A stretch of 64,000 bases of DNA, taken from assembly GCA_948474755.1 (NCBI GenBank), contig CAOLHI010000397.1, positions 372,001 through 436,000 on the forward strand, written 5' to 3'. The notes beneath the pieces were generated by a model. That model searched no databases. It was not told where the DNA came from and saw only the letters and a list, made by a program, of their open reading frames with translations. Source of the stretch: Ctenosaura bakeri (Eukaryota > Chordata > Lepidosauria > Squamata > Iguanidae). The translations under genes were made by a program, and so were the position numbers. Numbering within the stretch: position 1 is the stretch's first letter; each line of letters starts with the position of its first letter. This document shows positions 56,534 through 64,000 of the stretch, one piece after another.

Positions 56534-57764
56534 GTACACCGCTTTCTCTCTGCCCTTGGAGGGAAAAGTTTAGGAAAATGTTGTAGTGACCAGGGCAAAT
56601 AGGTTCTAAGATTGTAGTCTGTCTTCCTATGGTCCCCAATAGAGCACAGTTTTAATTTATAACTTTAATCCTCATGCAGAATTGAGGGGGGGACACTCAC
56701 TGCACTATATGAGCTGTGTGGTATTTCCTGACCTCAGTGGGAATTCCAGTACTTTCTCAAATGGGGGCCAACCTATTGAAAACCACAGTAGGTTATTTCG
56801 GCTCTACTGCATCATGCTCCCCACCCCCACAAATATATATGTGTGGACAGGACATGTTTTGTCTCAAAGTGTCCCAGTGGGCCAAAAGGTACTGCATTGG
56901 CAAAAAGTCATAGATTTCTTGGGATAGTTTCTGTCCCAGCTGCTTCTTTGTTTGGAAAACCTGTACATAATTGCTGCAGTTTCAGAAAATGGTTTACAAC
57001 CACTTATGTAAAAATGTCATAGAATCCCTATGTTTTCAGTCTAGCTCAGGAGTACATTTTAAAAGAGAACATGACTTTGGGGGACTGATAGATCCCATCC
57101 TTGTGCATAAGGGCTGATATATTATTATTATCTTTGTATTTTAATAATGCTGTGAGCCAGGTTAACTTTGAAAAAAGCTATCAATGATAACTTCAATATT
57201 AGAAATTTCAATTTTATTTCTTGTTTTTTGTTTTTGTTTTTCTGCTCTTGTTCTTATTGTTATGGCTCTTGTTTAAATATGTCAAAAAAAATTTTTTTTA
57301 AAAATTAATATATTGTCACCCTGCATTTCTATGTAAAGCTGACTTTTTACATACATTGAAAAACAAACGCAATAAAACACTGAACAACAGTAAAACAATT
57401 ACACAGGTAAAACAATCACGTTTCCCAGCAGTTGTTCTCAAAAGCCATTTACAGGTACATGGAGGTCAAAGCTGTTACTTTAATGGTATGTTTGAATCCT
57501 GTGCATAGGGAAAAAGTTAAGTGCCCCCCCCAACTTCCATGACGCAGTCCTTGTCAGGATCTGATGCCCATAACTGCTTTTTGCAAATAAAAAGTAATGT
57601 CAACCCTAATGTGCCAGGTTTTTCTGATACCAATATGAGACAACCTTCTCTGTTGCCTAAACAGCTGAAGACTACCCAGTACATGTGAGGCAGGCCTATA
57701 TTAAGGGCATCAAGACTCTCACAGGCCACAAGCAGGTTTGCTAATTTCTGCACATTTCCTCAAA
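56531..57764. other. AT-rich spacer
   Basis: Unrecognised; T-rich stretch at about 57215-57310. No gene. Confidence 0.4.
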
Positions 57765-57851
57765 GCCTCTCCCTAAACTGCAAACTCCAGGATTCCATAA
57801 GATGTTGAAAGTGGAGTAATAGCACTATTACGGTCTAGTGCGAAAATGGCC
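57765..57851. mobile_element. Palindromic MITE, GGGCC family, copy 6 (right half only)
   Basis: CCTCTCCCTAAACTGCAAAC, GATGTTGAAAGTGGAGTAAT, AGCACTATTACGGTCTAGTG and AAAATGGCC correspond to the right half of the family. The left half is missing, so this is a truncated copy. Confidence 0.83.
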
Positions 57852-57919
57852 TTAGTCTCTTGTAGAACTGAGAGTGGGGACAGGAAGTGTTAGTTGGACT
57901 CCCAGCAAATGGACCCCCA

Positions 57920-58440
57920 CCTGAGGCCATTTTGCTGCATACCAAATGTTCCTAGGTTGGTCTGTTGTGAGTGCAAGTGGTGCCCACTTTTGGGAAGAAG
58001 AGACACCAGCCATACTCAGATTGACATCATAGGGTTACCAGAGTGAAACCTGGAGAAAGGAAGAAGAAATTTCAGCAGGTGTTGCTTCTTATCCGGTTGC
58101 ATTACAAGCAGCACCTGCTGATATGCTCTCTTCCACACAGTCATTAAAGTTTCTTGGAGCATTTGGCACATAGGAAAATGGCCTCAGATGTGGGGTCTGT
58201 CTCTTTTGAGCACAGCTGGCACTCAAACTTCCTGCATTCAGTTCTGCAGGTGACTGCTAGAGTAACATGTAGTACAGTTTGGGCCTGCTCTATCTTGGTG
58301 CTGGGGAGGAAAAGGAGCGGTGCCACACAAGCCATGATCCCAGTAGGCAGAATCCAACATTTGGTATCCAAAGCGATTTTGCTGTGTACTAAATGCCCAG
58401 AGGCTGGTCTCTTGGAAGCACAACTGGTGTCCTCTCTCAA
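57920..58440. repeat. Region with three related ~60-bp segments, one inverted
   Basis: GAGGCCATTTTGCTGCATAC CAAATG (about 57923) and GCGATTTTGCTGTGTACTAA ATGCCC (about 58371) are direct relatives. GCATTTGGCACATAGGAAAA TGGCCTC (about 58158) is an inverted one. Each encodes a similar peptide, EAI(L/F)L-(C/H)-x-K-C, on its own strand. The third gives a CxxC...CxxC pair at the end of a 211-codon minus-strand frame (58144-58779). The pattern looks like an internally repetitive, palindromic repeat. I do not recognise the family, and a real zinc-binding protein is not supported. Confidence 0.55.
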
Positions 58441-58674
58441 CAGATCAAAGTGGTTTAGGCCATCCCATACAGCCCCAGTATGGGATGAGATTTCAAGTCC
58501 GCAAATACAAAATAGGATGCCTTGAATGCTAGTCAAATGCCAGGCAAAAGATCCAGACAGGCCATTTAGAGAAAGGGTGGTCATGTGCCAGAGTCCAGAG
58601 GGCTGCACCATTGAATTTTTGAGTCCTGTGGAGCCAGATACAACAGACTGCTTAGCCTTACTAAAAGCCAAATA

Positions 58675-59170
58675 CAGTAGGGCCTCCACTTTCATGCAGG
58701 TTAGGGGAGCAGGACTCCTGTGTAAGTGGAAAAAAACACAAATAATGTAAGCTCCCCAAGCTGTATTTAACACACACAAAAAGTATCTGTACTGTCAGAG
58801 TTGCTGGGCTCTGATGCATGCGCATTCCCTTATTCACTCACTCATTCATTCATGTCGGCAGGAGGAGGGAAATGGATGGGATGGGGGAGTGAGAAAAAGG
58901 AGAAATGAGACATCTATCCCATTCTTTTCCCCCTTCCCACCCAAACAAGTGACTGAGTGAGTCACACTCTCCCTCCTCCCATCCCATCCCCTTCCTCCCT
59001 CCCACCCATGAGAGCTGAGCAAACACACGCACACTCCTCCTGCCCCATCCCTTTCCCCCTCCCACCTAGAGAATGAACAAACATGTGCGTGAACCTCCCT
59101 CCTGTCCATCCCTTCTCCCTAGCAATCAGATTGGTGAATGCCTTAACCCACAAAAGTGGAGGGCTGGCTG
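58675..59170. mobile_element. TcMar-Tigger-like MITE carrying a degenerate minisatellite
   Basis: Ends CAGTAGGGCCTCCACTTT and AAAAGTGGAGGGCTGGCTG are imperfect inverted repeats of about 19 bp. They are flanked by TA (58673-58674 and 59171-59172), as expected for Tc1/mariner-Tigger (pogo-like) elements. Inside, about 58930-59130 contains roughly three diverged 60-70 bp units of the type (T/C)GAG...CACACTCTCCCTCCTCCC ATCCC...CCCTCCCACC. No transposase remains. The minus-strand frames rich in Gly/Arg arise from this C-rich tract. Confidence 0.72.
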
Positions 59171-59247
59171 TAATACCATTTTTGTCTAGATTTTAAGGTC
59201 CATTCAATTGAACCACCAGGTGAATTTTTAGAGGGAGGAGGTTCCCT

Positions 59248-59439
59248 GGCCATTTCTGCCCTACACTGTTATAGTGCTATTATTCCACTTTCAACATCCT
59301 GTGGAATTCTGGGTTATGTAGTTTACTGGGCCCAAAAGCTCTCTGACTGAGAATGCCCCTCTCTAAACTGCAAACCCAGGATCCCACAGGATTTTGAAAG
59401 TGGAATAATAGCACTATAACAGTGTAGGGCAGAATGGCC
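59248..59439. mobile_element. Palindromic MITE, GGGCC family, copy 7
   Basis: A 192 bp palindrome with ends GGCCATTTCTGCCCTACACT and GTGTAGGGCAGAATGGCC. It is flanked by a perfect 3-bp duplication, CCT (59245-59247 and 59440-59442). Confidence 0.9.
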
Positions 59440-59442
59440 CCT

Positions 59443-60136
59443 GCCACTGTTCATGGCAACTGCTCATCTCACATTACAAGAACTGGGTTAAACATGGAGT
59501 TTGGAATCAAATTAGTTTATTCTCCCCCCTCCTCCTCATGACAGATGCTAAAAGGATTGATCCAGCTTTTTTCCTTCCCTCTCATTTTTTGGTGTCTCCC
59601 TATTAATAACGGAATGTCAGAAAACAACAGCAGTGTTGGCAAACCATAGAGGCAGCCAAATTGACATGACTTTCTGGATTATCCAACTGCCCTGCTACCT
59701 CATCAAATCTGTGCTGTCAGAATTGGAACTTTTCAAATGCTACTCTTTTTTAAAAAATCCTTTATAGATTCTGCAAGGGTTTCTGCACATTTCTGCTGTT
59801 ATAAATTTTACTATCCAATATCATATCTAATTTTTGTGAATGTTTCCAATGATACATCTTTTCAACTGCACAGTTTTTTCTTCTAGCTGCTGAATTTGTT
59901 TTCAGTTAGATGCGAAAACAAAACAACAACTTGAGATGATGCCTGGAAGTGGGATGAGCTCTCACCAATAGCAACAGCTGTTGTATAAATATTTCTTCCA
60001 AAAGTGCCACTCCTGAACCACAATAACATGTCACAGGCCTGTGCTACTTGCTATTCACACAGAAGGCCAACATGCAATGTCCCAAATACCTCTCTGTGAC
60101 ATTTGATTCCAACTTCTATAGAATTATAAAAGTTGA
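59443..60136. other. AT-rich spacer
   Basis: Unrecognised sequence. Confidence 0.4.
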
Positions 60137-60137
60137 T

Positions 60138-60254
60138 CAGGTTTTTCCCCCTGTAAACCTTGTATGCCTACAGATTGGCATTACTTCTATAACTACTTAT
60201 ATAAAAGTAATATTAATCTGTAGGCAAATTAGGTTTATAGGGGAAAAAAACCTT
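60138..60254. mobile_element. Short palindromic element (AGGTTTTTCCCCC type)
   Basis: About 117 bp. Left AGGTTTTTCCCCCTGTAAAC CT, ATGCCTACAGATTGGCATTACTT; right AAGTAATATTAATCTGTAGG CAAATTAGGTTTATAGGGGA. The arms of about 50 bp are nearly exact inverse complements around a small AT-rich loop. No target duplication identified. Confidence 0.78.
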
Positions 60255-60343
60255 CCCACATGAACCTTTAATTGACTGTCTGACAGTTACTTTTTCATGT
60301 AGAATGGCCAGTATCCCCAGTTAACTTTATTCAAGCGTTGAGG

Positions 60344-60368
60344 ATCTCTCTCTCTCTCTCTCTCTCTA
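60344..60368. repeat. (CT)n microsatellite
   Basis: Uninterrupted CT run. Confidence 0.93.
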
Positions 60369-61704
60369 GCCTTAAAGAAGTCTTTCTCTCTCATAATTAT
60401 CTCTACATTCCACAATAAGCGTCATCCACACCAATTTCCATAATACAGAAATAATAACTATAGCCTGTTTCATACGGTTGTTGTGGGATTTGTTGACATT
60501 ATGTCTGCAGAGCTCTCAGAACAGAGAGAGATCACTCCTAACTCTCATAACTATATTGCCCGTTCTGGCAAGAATGTTTGCTGCCAAGTCAGCTGCCAAT
60601 TTCATTCTCACTTGAGGAGTGTGGTGGCACTCTAATGAGAGGTTTCAAAGCCCAGGGAATTATCTGAATGAATAAATTGGCAAGCATTCCAAGGAAAGGG
60701 TTAAGAAGCCTCAGCATGGGTTTTTTCAAGGACAAATCATGCCAAATCAGAAGATGAAGGAACAGGTGCTAAAAAGAAGGATTTGCCAGAATTTCTACTT
60801 GCCCAAATGCCATGTGGTTTGACAGGCAGATCATCTCTTCTGATCCAAGGCCAGAGCTTGGATGCTGTTCAAAAGTAACTAAGTGCTGTTATCCTTCATA
60901 GTCATAATTTTAAAAGAACTGCCTCTCTTCTTTCCTTTTCCCCATAAGTAACTAGTATAGTTATATAATACAGTTACTTTATAGTTATATAATATAGTTA
61001 CTTGCAGTTGTAGTTGTACTTGCAGTTATTTCAAGCCACTTGAATGTTTTTTTTTAAATTCAGTAATGCTTGAATCATGCAACATTTCTCCTCCCCCATT
61101 CGCTGAGGCCACACAATCTACATAGTGTACCCTGTAACTATGAAGGTAACTAAAAATTAGGCTTATCCTGCAAAAGAAAGGAAGTTATCCCTTGTATACA
61201 ATGTGATTTGATAATACTGTGATGTAGTTGGTCACTGAAGAAGTTTATTTAAGTAATTAACAAATTTAAATAATTAAAACTATTACTTCCTGCTCTGCTC
61301 TAAATTCATAGACTGTTGTCAAGTGGAAGAAAAAGTATTCTTCTCAGATTGAATAACATTAGTACTTATAATATTACTTCATCCCTTCTACTGCAATGAA
61401 ATGGTAGTCAGAACTGATTCCAGAACTGAACATTGTCTCAAACAAAACTTTATAGAAGGAAGCACTCCTTGTCTGATTTGTCTCTTGAGGTTAATACTCT
61501 GCAGTGGGGCTTCGAAGCACTTTTGCAATGGCAGTAGTCCTCCTGGAGGAGTCATTTCAGAAGGTGATATTGCAATATTCCTATTCAATACTGTGGCTGT
61601 TAGCCTCTGGAGTTTCTCAGAGATTTGTTTAGCTCTCCCTGCTACTTCCAAAACTGTTAGGAGAGTGTAATGACGACACCTAATTCATTGTTTTTTCTTC
61701 TCAC
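60369..61704. other. AT-rich spacer
   Basis: Unrecognised apart from a small tandem at about 60955-61005 (TAGTTATATAATACAGTTAC repeated with variation). No gene. Confidence 0.45.
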
Positions 61705-61707
61705 CTA

Positions 61708-61907
61708 GGGCCTTTCTGAACTACACTGCTTTAGTGTTATTATTCCATTTCCAACAGCCTGTGGAATTCTGGGGTTTGTAGTCTACTGTGGCCAAAAAGT
61801 TCTCTGGCTGAGAATTCTAAATGCCCCTCCCTAAACTGCAAAACCCAGCATTCCATAGGATGTTGAGACTGGAAATAGTACTATCATAGTGTAGAGCTGA
61901 AAGGCCC
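61708..61907. mobile_element. Palindromic MITE, GGGCC family, copy 8
   Basis: A 200 bp palindrome with ends GGGCCTTTCTGAACTACACT and GTGTAGAGCTGAAAGGCCC. It is flanked by a perfect 3-bp duplication, CTA (61705-61707 and 61908-61910). Confidence 0.9.
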
Positions 61908-61910
61908 CTA

Positions 61911-62285
61911 AATTCAAGGGAGAGATTTTATGTCTAAACCACTGTCTGATGTCAATAACAGATTGAATAAAGCAGAACAAGTATTGTAGAAATTTAATCC
62001 AGACTAGACAAAGATTCATTGGTCAGTCAAAGGACAGATCAAAGAACAGGGATTCAACCTGTGTTGAATGGGGTTACACACCTCCTGAAAACTTGAGTTT
62101 GCAAAATGAGTGTTCTCTTGGGTTAAAATCACAACTGGAATGCAAGATTTCTGCCTTGGCTAGGGGTGTGTATGTAGTGTCACAGCTAATGCACATTTGT
62201 GCATGGAGATGTCCCACCTGGTCACAGTGACACATACTCTAGTTACTTTTCATTTGTATCATTGTAACACACTCTGTATGGAGCT
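61911..62285. other. Unrecognised spacer
   Basis: AT-rich; nothing named. Confidence 0.4.
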
Positions 62286-62289
62286 GCTT

Positions 62290-62690
62290 TCAAATGGTAC
62301 TTGGAAACTCAGCTCATCCAAAATGCTGTGGCCAGACTATTAAAAGGGGCCAGCCATGTACAGAGAGCATGACTCCCTCGTCAAGGTAACTTCACCAGCC
62401 AATTTCAAAGGGCTGGTTTTGACCCATAAAATTTGCAGCCACTCAGAACCAGGCTATCTGAAGGACCATACTTTCCCATATGAGCCTGTTCAGCTTTTGA
62501 GATATTTGGGGACGGGGCCTTCTCTCAACATTTAGTGGAACATGAGAGAAGGTTTAGTCAGTTGTGATCCCAGACTGTTGAACTCCCTTCCAAGGAAGGC
62601 TAGGCTGGCACCCTTTCACTTGTCCTTCTGGCTGCAAGCAGAAGCCATTTCATTCAGAGATTTTCGATAGTCCACTAATTCCTGAGGAGA
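62290..62690 (+). mobile_element. L2/CR1-type LINE C-terminal relic
   Basis: Across frames it reads ...QLIQNAVARLLKGA (usual LQxVQNAAARLL), then LQPLRTRLSEGPYFPI (degraded from LGPxYLxDxLxPYEP), and TVELPSKEG (degraded from LWNSLPxE). This is the same C-terminal region as the relic ending at 26.0 kb. Frameshifts and stops throughout make it inactive. Confidence 0.7.
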
Positions 62691-62730
62691 AGGGTTTTTA
62701 ATGGTTGGGTTCTGCATTTGTTTGTTTATT

Positions 62731-62946
62731 TGTTGTTATGGGTCCTTCAGGTTGACTCCAACTTGTGGTGACTTTGCCATAGGGTTGGCAAAACCCATTC
62801 AGAGGTGGTTTGCCACTGCTTTCCTCTTAGGCTGAGAAAATGTGACTTGTCCAAGGTCGCCTGGTGGGTTTCCATGGCTAAGCAGGAATTCAAACCATCA
62901 CCTGGAGTCCTAGCCCAACAGTCAAACCACTACCCCATTCTGGGTC
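62731..62946 (-). mobile_element. Sauria-type SINE
   Basis: This minus-strand copy has a tail at the left (TGTTGTTATGGGTCCTTCAG, ACTCCAACTTGTGGTGAC), then GAGGTGGTTTGCCACTGCTT, TGTGACTTGTCCAAGGTCGC and TGGTGGGTTTCCATGG. It ends with the tRNA-like head at the right (CAGGAATTCAAACCATCACC, complement of the B box; AACAGTCAAACCACTACCCC, complement of the A-box region). Confidence 0.88.
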
Positions 62947-63213
62947 TCACTTTTTTGTTTTTAACTGGTGTGGTTTTATTTATTTATTTATTTTAAAATT
63001 AAACTGCTTTTTCCTTTTTTACTAGTATGCTTTGAATTTATTTTAATCTAATCATGTTTTGATTTTCTATATTTAATACTTTTACATACTTTTAAAACTG
63101 GTTATGTTGGGAGATACCACTGAATTCTAATCTGAGAAAAAAGGTGGGTTACAAATCAAATGCATATATGCCATACATATATAAATACAAAAACAAATAC
63201 TTCCTGAGAAACT

Positions 63214-63270
63214 CCCTTTTCTTTTCTCTTTTCTTTTCTTTTCTTTTCCTCTTCTCTTTCTCCTTCTTTT
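63214..63270. repeat. (TTTTC)n pyrimidine tract
   Basis: Imperfect TTTTC/TCTTT repeats. On the minus strand this yields a spurious Lys/Arg/Glu-rich peptide. Confidence 0.9.
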
Positions 63271-63592
63271 CTGGAAACAAGTTTATAGCTGTTGTGGCTA
63301 GAATGGCCTGATGGCCTTAGAAATGGACTGTGTCTATGACAGATCTGGAATGGGCTCAAAAGCTGAAGCCCCCAACCTACAAACCTATTATCAGCCTCAA
63401 CTAGAGAATGCTCTTTAAAACTTTTATATGGGTGGCCTTCTACACTTGTTAAGAAGAATAGAATTAAATCTGCCTTCTCCCCTCTCTGCTAGAGAGGCTG
63501 CACACAGAATGGAATCTTTATACATTTATAGATCTATAGTAAAGATGTGGAGAATTACTTATTAATTGTATTAGACATAGTACTGCTCAGTA

Positions 63593-63652
63593 CAATCAGC
63601 CCTCCATATCAGCAGATTCAGTATCCATGGACTCAACCAGCTATAGCTTGAA

Positions 63653-63710
<58 letters not shown>

Positions 63711-63835
63711 ATATATCCAAAAAGCAAACACAATTTTACTATGCCACTGTATATAAGGGGACTTGAGCATCCAAAAATTTTGGTATCCATGGCGGGTCAT
63801 GGGACTAAACCCTAGCACATACTGAGAGCCCACTG
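63593..63835. mobile_element. TcMar-Tigger-like MITE with expanded (CT)n
   Basis: A 243 bp element flanked by TA (63591-63592 and 63836-63837). The left end CAATCAGCCCTCCATATCAG inversely matches the right end ATACTGAGAGCCCACTG. The interior has TATCCATGGACTCAACCAG and TATATAAGGGGACTTGAGCA TCC, then TTGGTATCCATGGCGGGTCA. This is the layout of Tigger-type elements in vertebrates (GCCCTCCRTATCCGCGG ... TATAAGGGACTTGAGCATC). The centre contains 25 CT units (63657-63706), an expansion inside the element. Confidence 0.85.
63657..63706. repeat. (CT)n microsatellite inside the Tigger-like element
   Basis: Uninterrupted CT run of about 50 bases, the longest dinucleotide array in the window. Confidence 0.95.
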
Positions 63836-64000
63836 TAATGACTTTTCATGATGGCATACATTTTGTAGATGTGCAGGCAAATCCTGCAGCCATGATGCAA
63901 AAGGAGTGCTGGATGCAGTTGACAATACCACATTTGGATCCAAAGCAGCTAGACCTATCTTTATGTGTATATCCTACATGGCCACAGATGAAGCACTCAG

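Noticed and set aside
56397..56639. Frame with a long Arg-Glu repeat
   Set aside because: This is the translation of the (CT)n microsatellite.
58144..58779. A 211-codon minus-strand frame ending with a CxxC...CxxC pair
   Set aside because: It crosses a region of internally repeated and inverted segments and overlaps the end of a Tigger-like element. A matching frame exists on the opposite strand. No known zinc-finger spacing or splice context supports a gene.
58846..59153. Gly/Arg/Trp-rich frames on the minus strand
   Set aside because: They come from the C-rich minisatellite inside the Tigger-like element.

Overview
This 64 kb window looks like intergenic or deep intronic DNA from a squamate reptile, most likely a lizard. 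It is AT-rich, and almost all the open reading frames are short and random. The organism call rests on the repeat content: tRNA-headed SINEs with a Bov-B-like tail (the Sauria SINE type), RTE/Bov-B LINE relics, a 5S-rRNA-derived SINE, L2/CR1-type LINE relics, and a hAT element whose ends match the SPIN transposons known to have invaded squamate genomes. I cannot resolve the species. I found no host exon, tRNA, rRNA, CRISPR array or prokaryotic feature. The only readable coding traces are decayed retrotransposon reverse-transcriptase fragments at about 16.6-17.3 kb, 25.4-26.0 kb and 62.3-62.7 kb.

Layout. 0-2.2 kb: two truncated Bov-B ends, then a solo LTR (1318-2159). 2.2-6.4 kb: mostly unrecognised sequence with one hairpin. 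6.4-7.6 kb: a SPIN-type hAT element with a perfect 8-bp target duplication and a GC-rich interior that itself contains a large palindrome. 7.6-16.5 kb: a 5S-derived SINE, several Sauria-type SINEs, one palindromic MITE and a second solo LTR (13233-14085). 16.5-32.6 kb: the best Bov-B relic, a tRNA-derived SINE pair, adjacent MITEs at 20.6-21.0 kb, an L2/CR1-like LINE relic, a candidate unrelated LTR (26.6-27.1 kb) and two SINEs. 32.6-42.4 kb: two larger, diverged solo LTRs (32649-33651 and 39826-40735), a GC-rich MITE related to the palindrome inside the SPIN element, one copy of an unclassified dispersed repeat, and a reptilian dispersed repeat. 42.4-51.7 kb: more MITEs, the second copy of the unclassified repeat, and a solo LTR in the opposite orientation (49656-50502). 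51.7-57.7 kb: repeat-poor. 57.7-64 kb: MITEs, two TcMar-Tigger-like elements with TA duplications, an L2/CR1-like fragment and a SINE.

The strongest observations come from insertion boundaries. Five solo LTRs each have TGTTA-type ends and a perfect 4-bp duplication. One SPIN-type element has a perfect 8-bp duplication. Several MITEs have 3-bp duplications and GGGCC-type ends, which fits the PIF/Harbinger superfamily. No gene system operates here; the window is a record of repeated invasion by transposons and endogenous retroviruses. Family names come from remembered consensus features, not from a database search.
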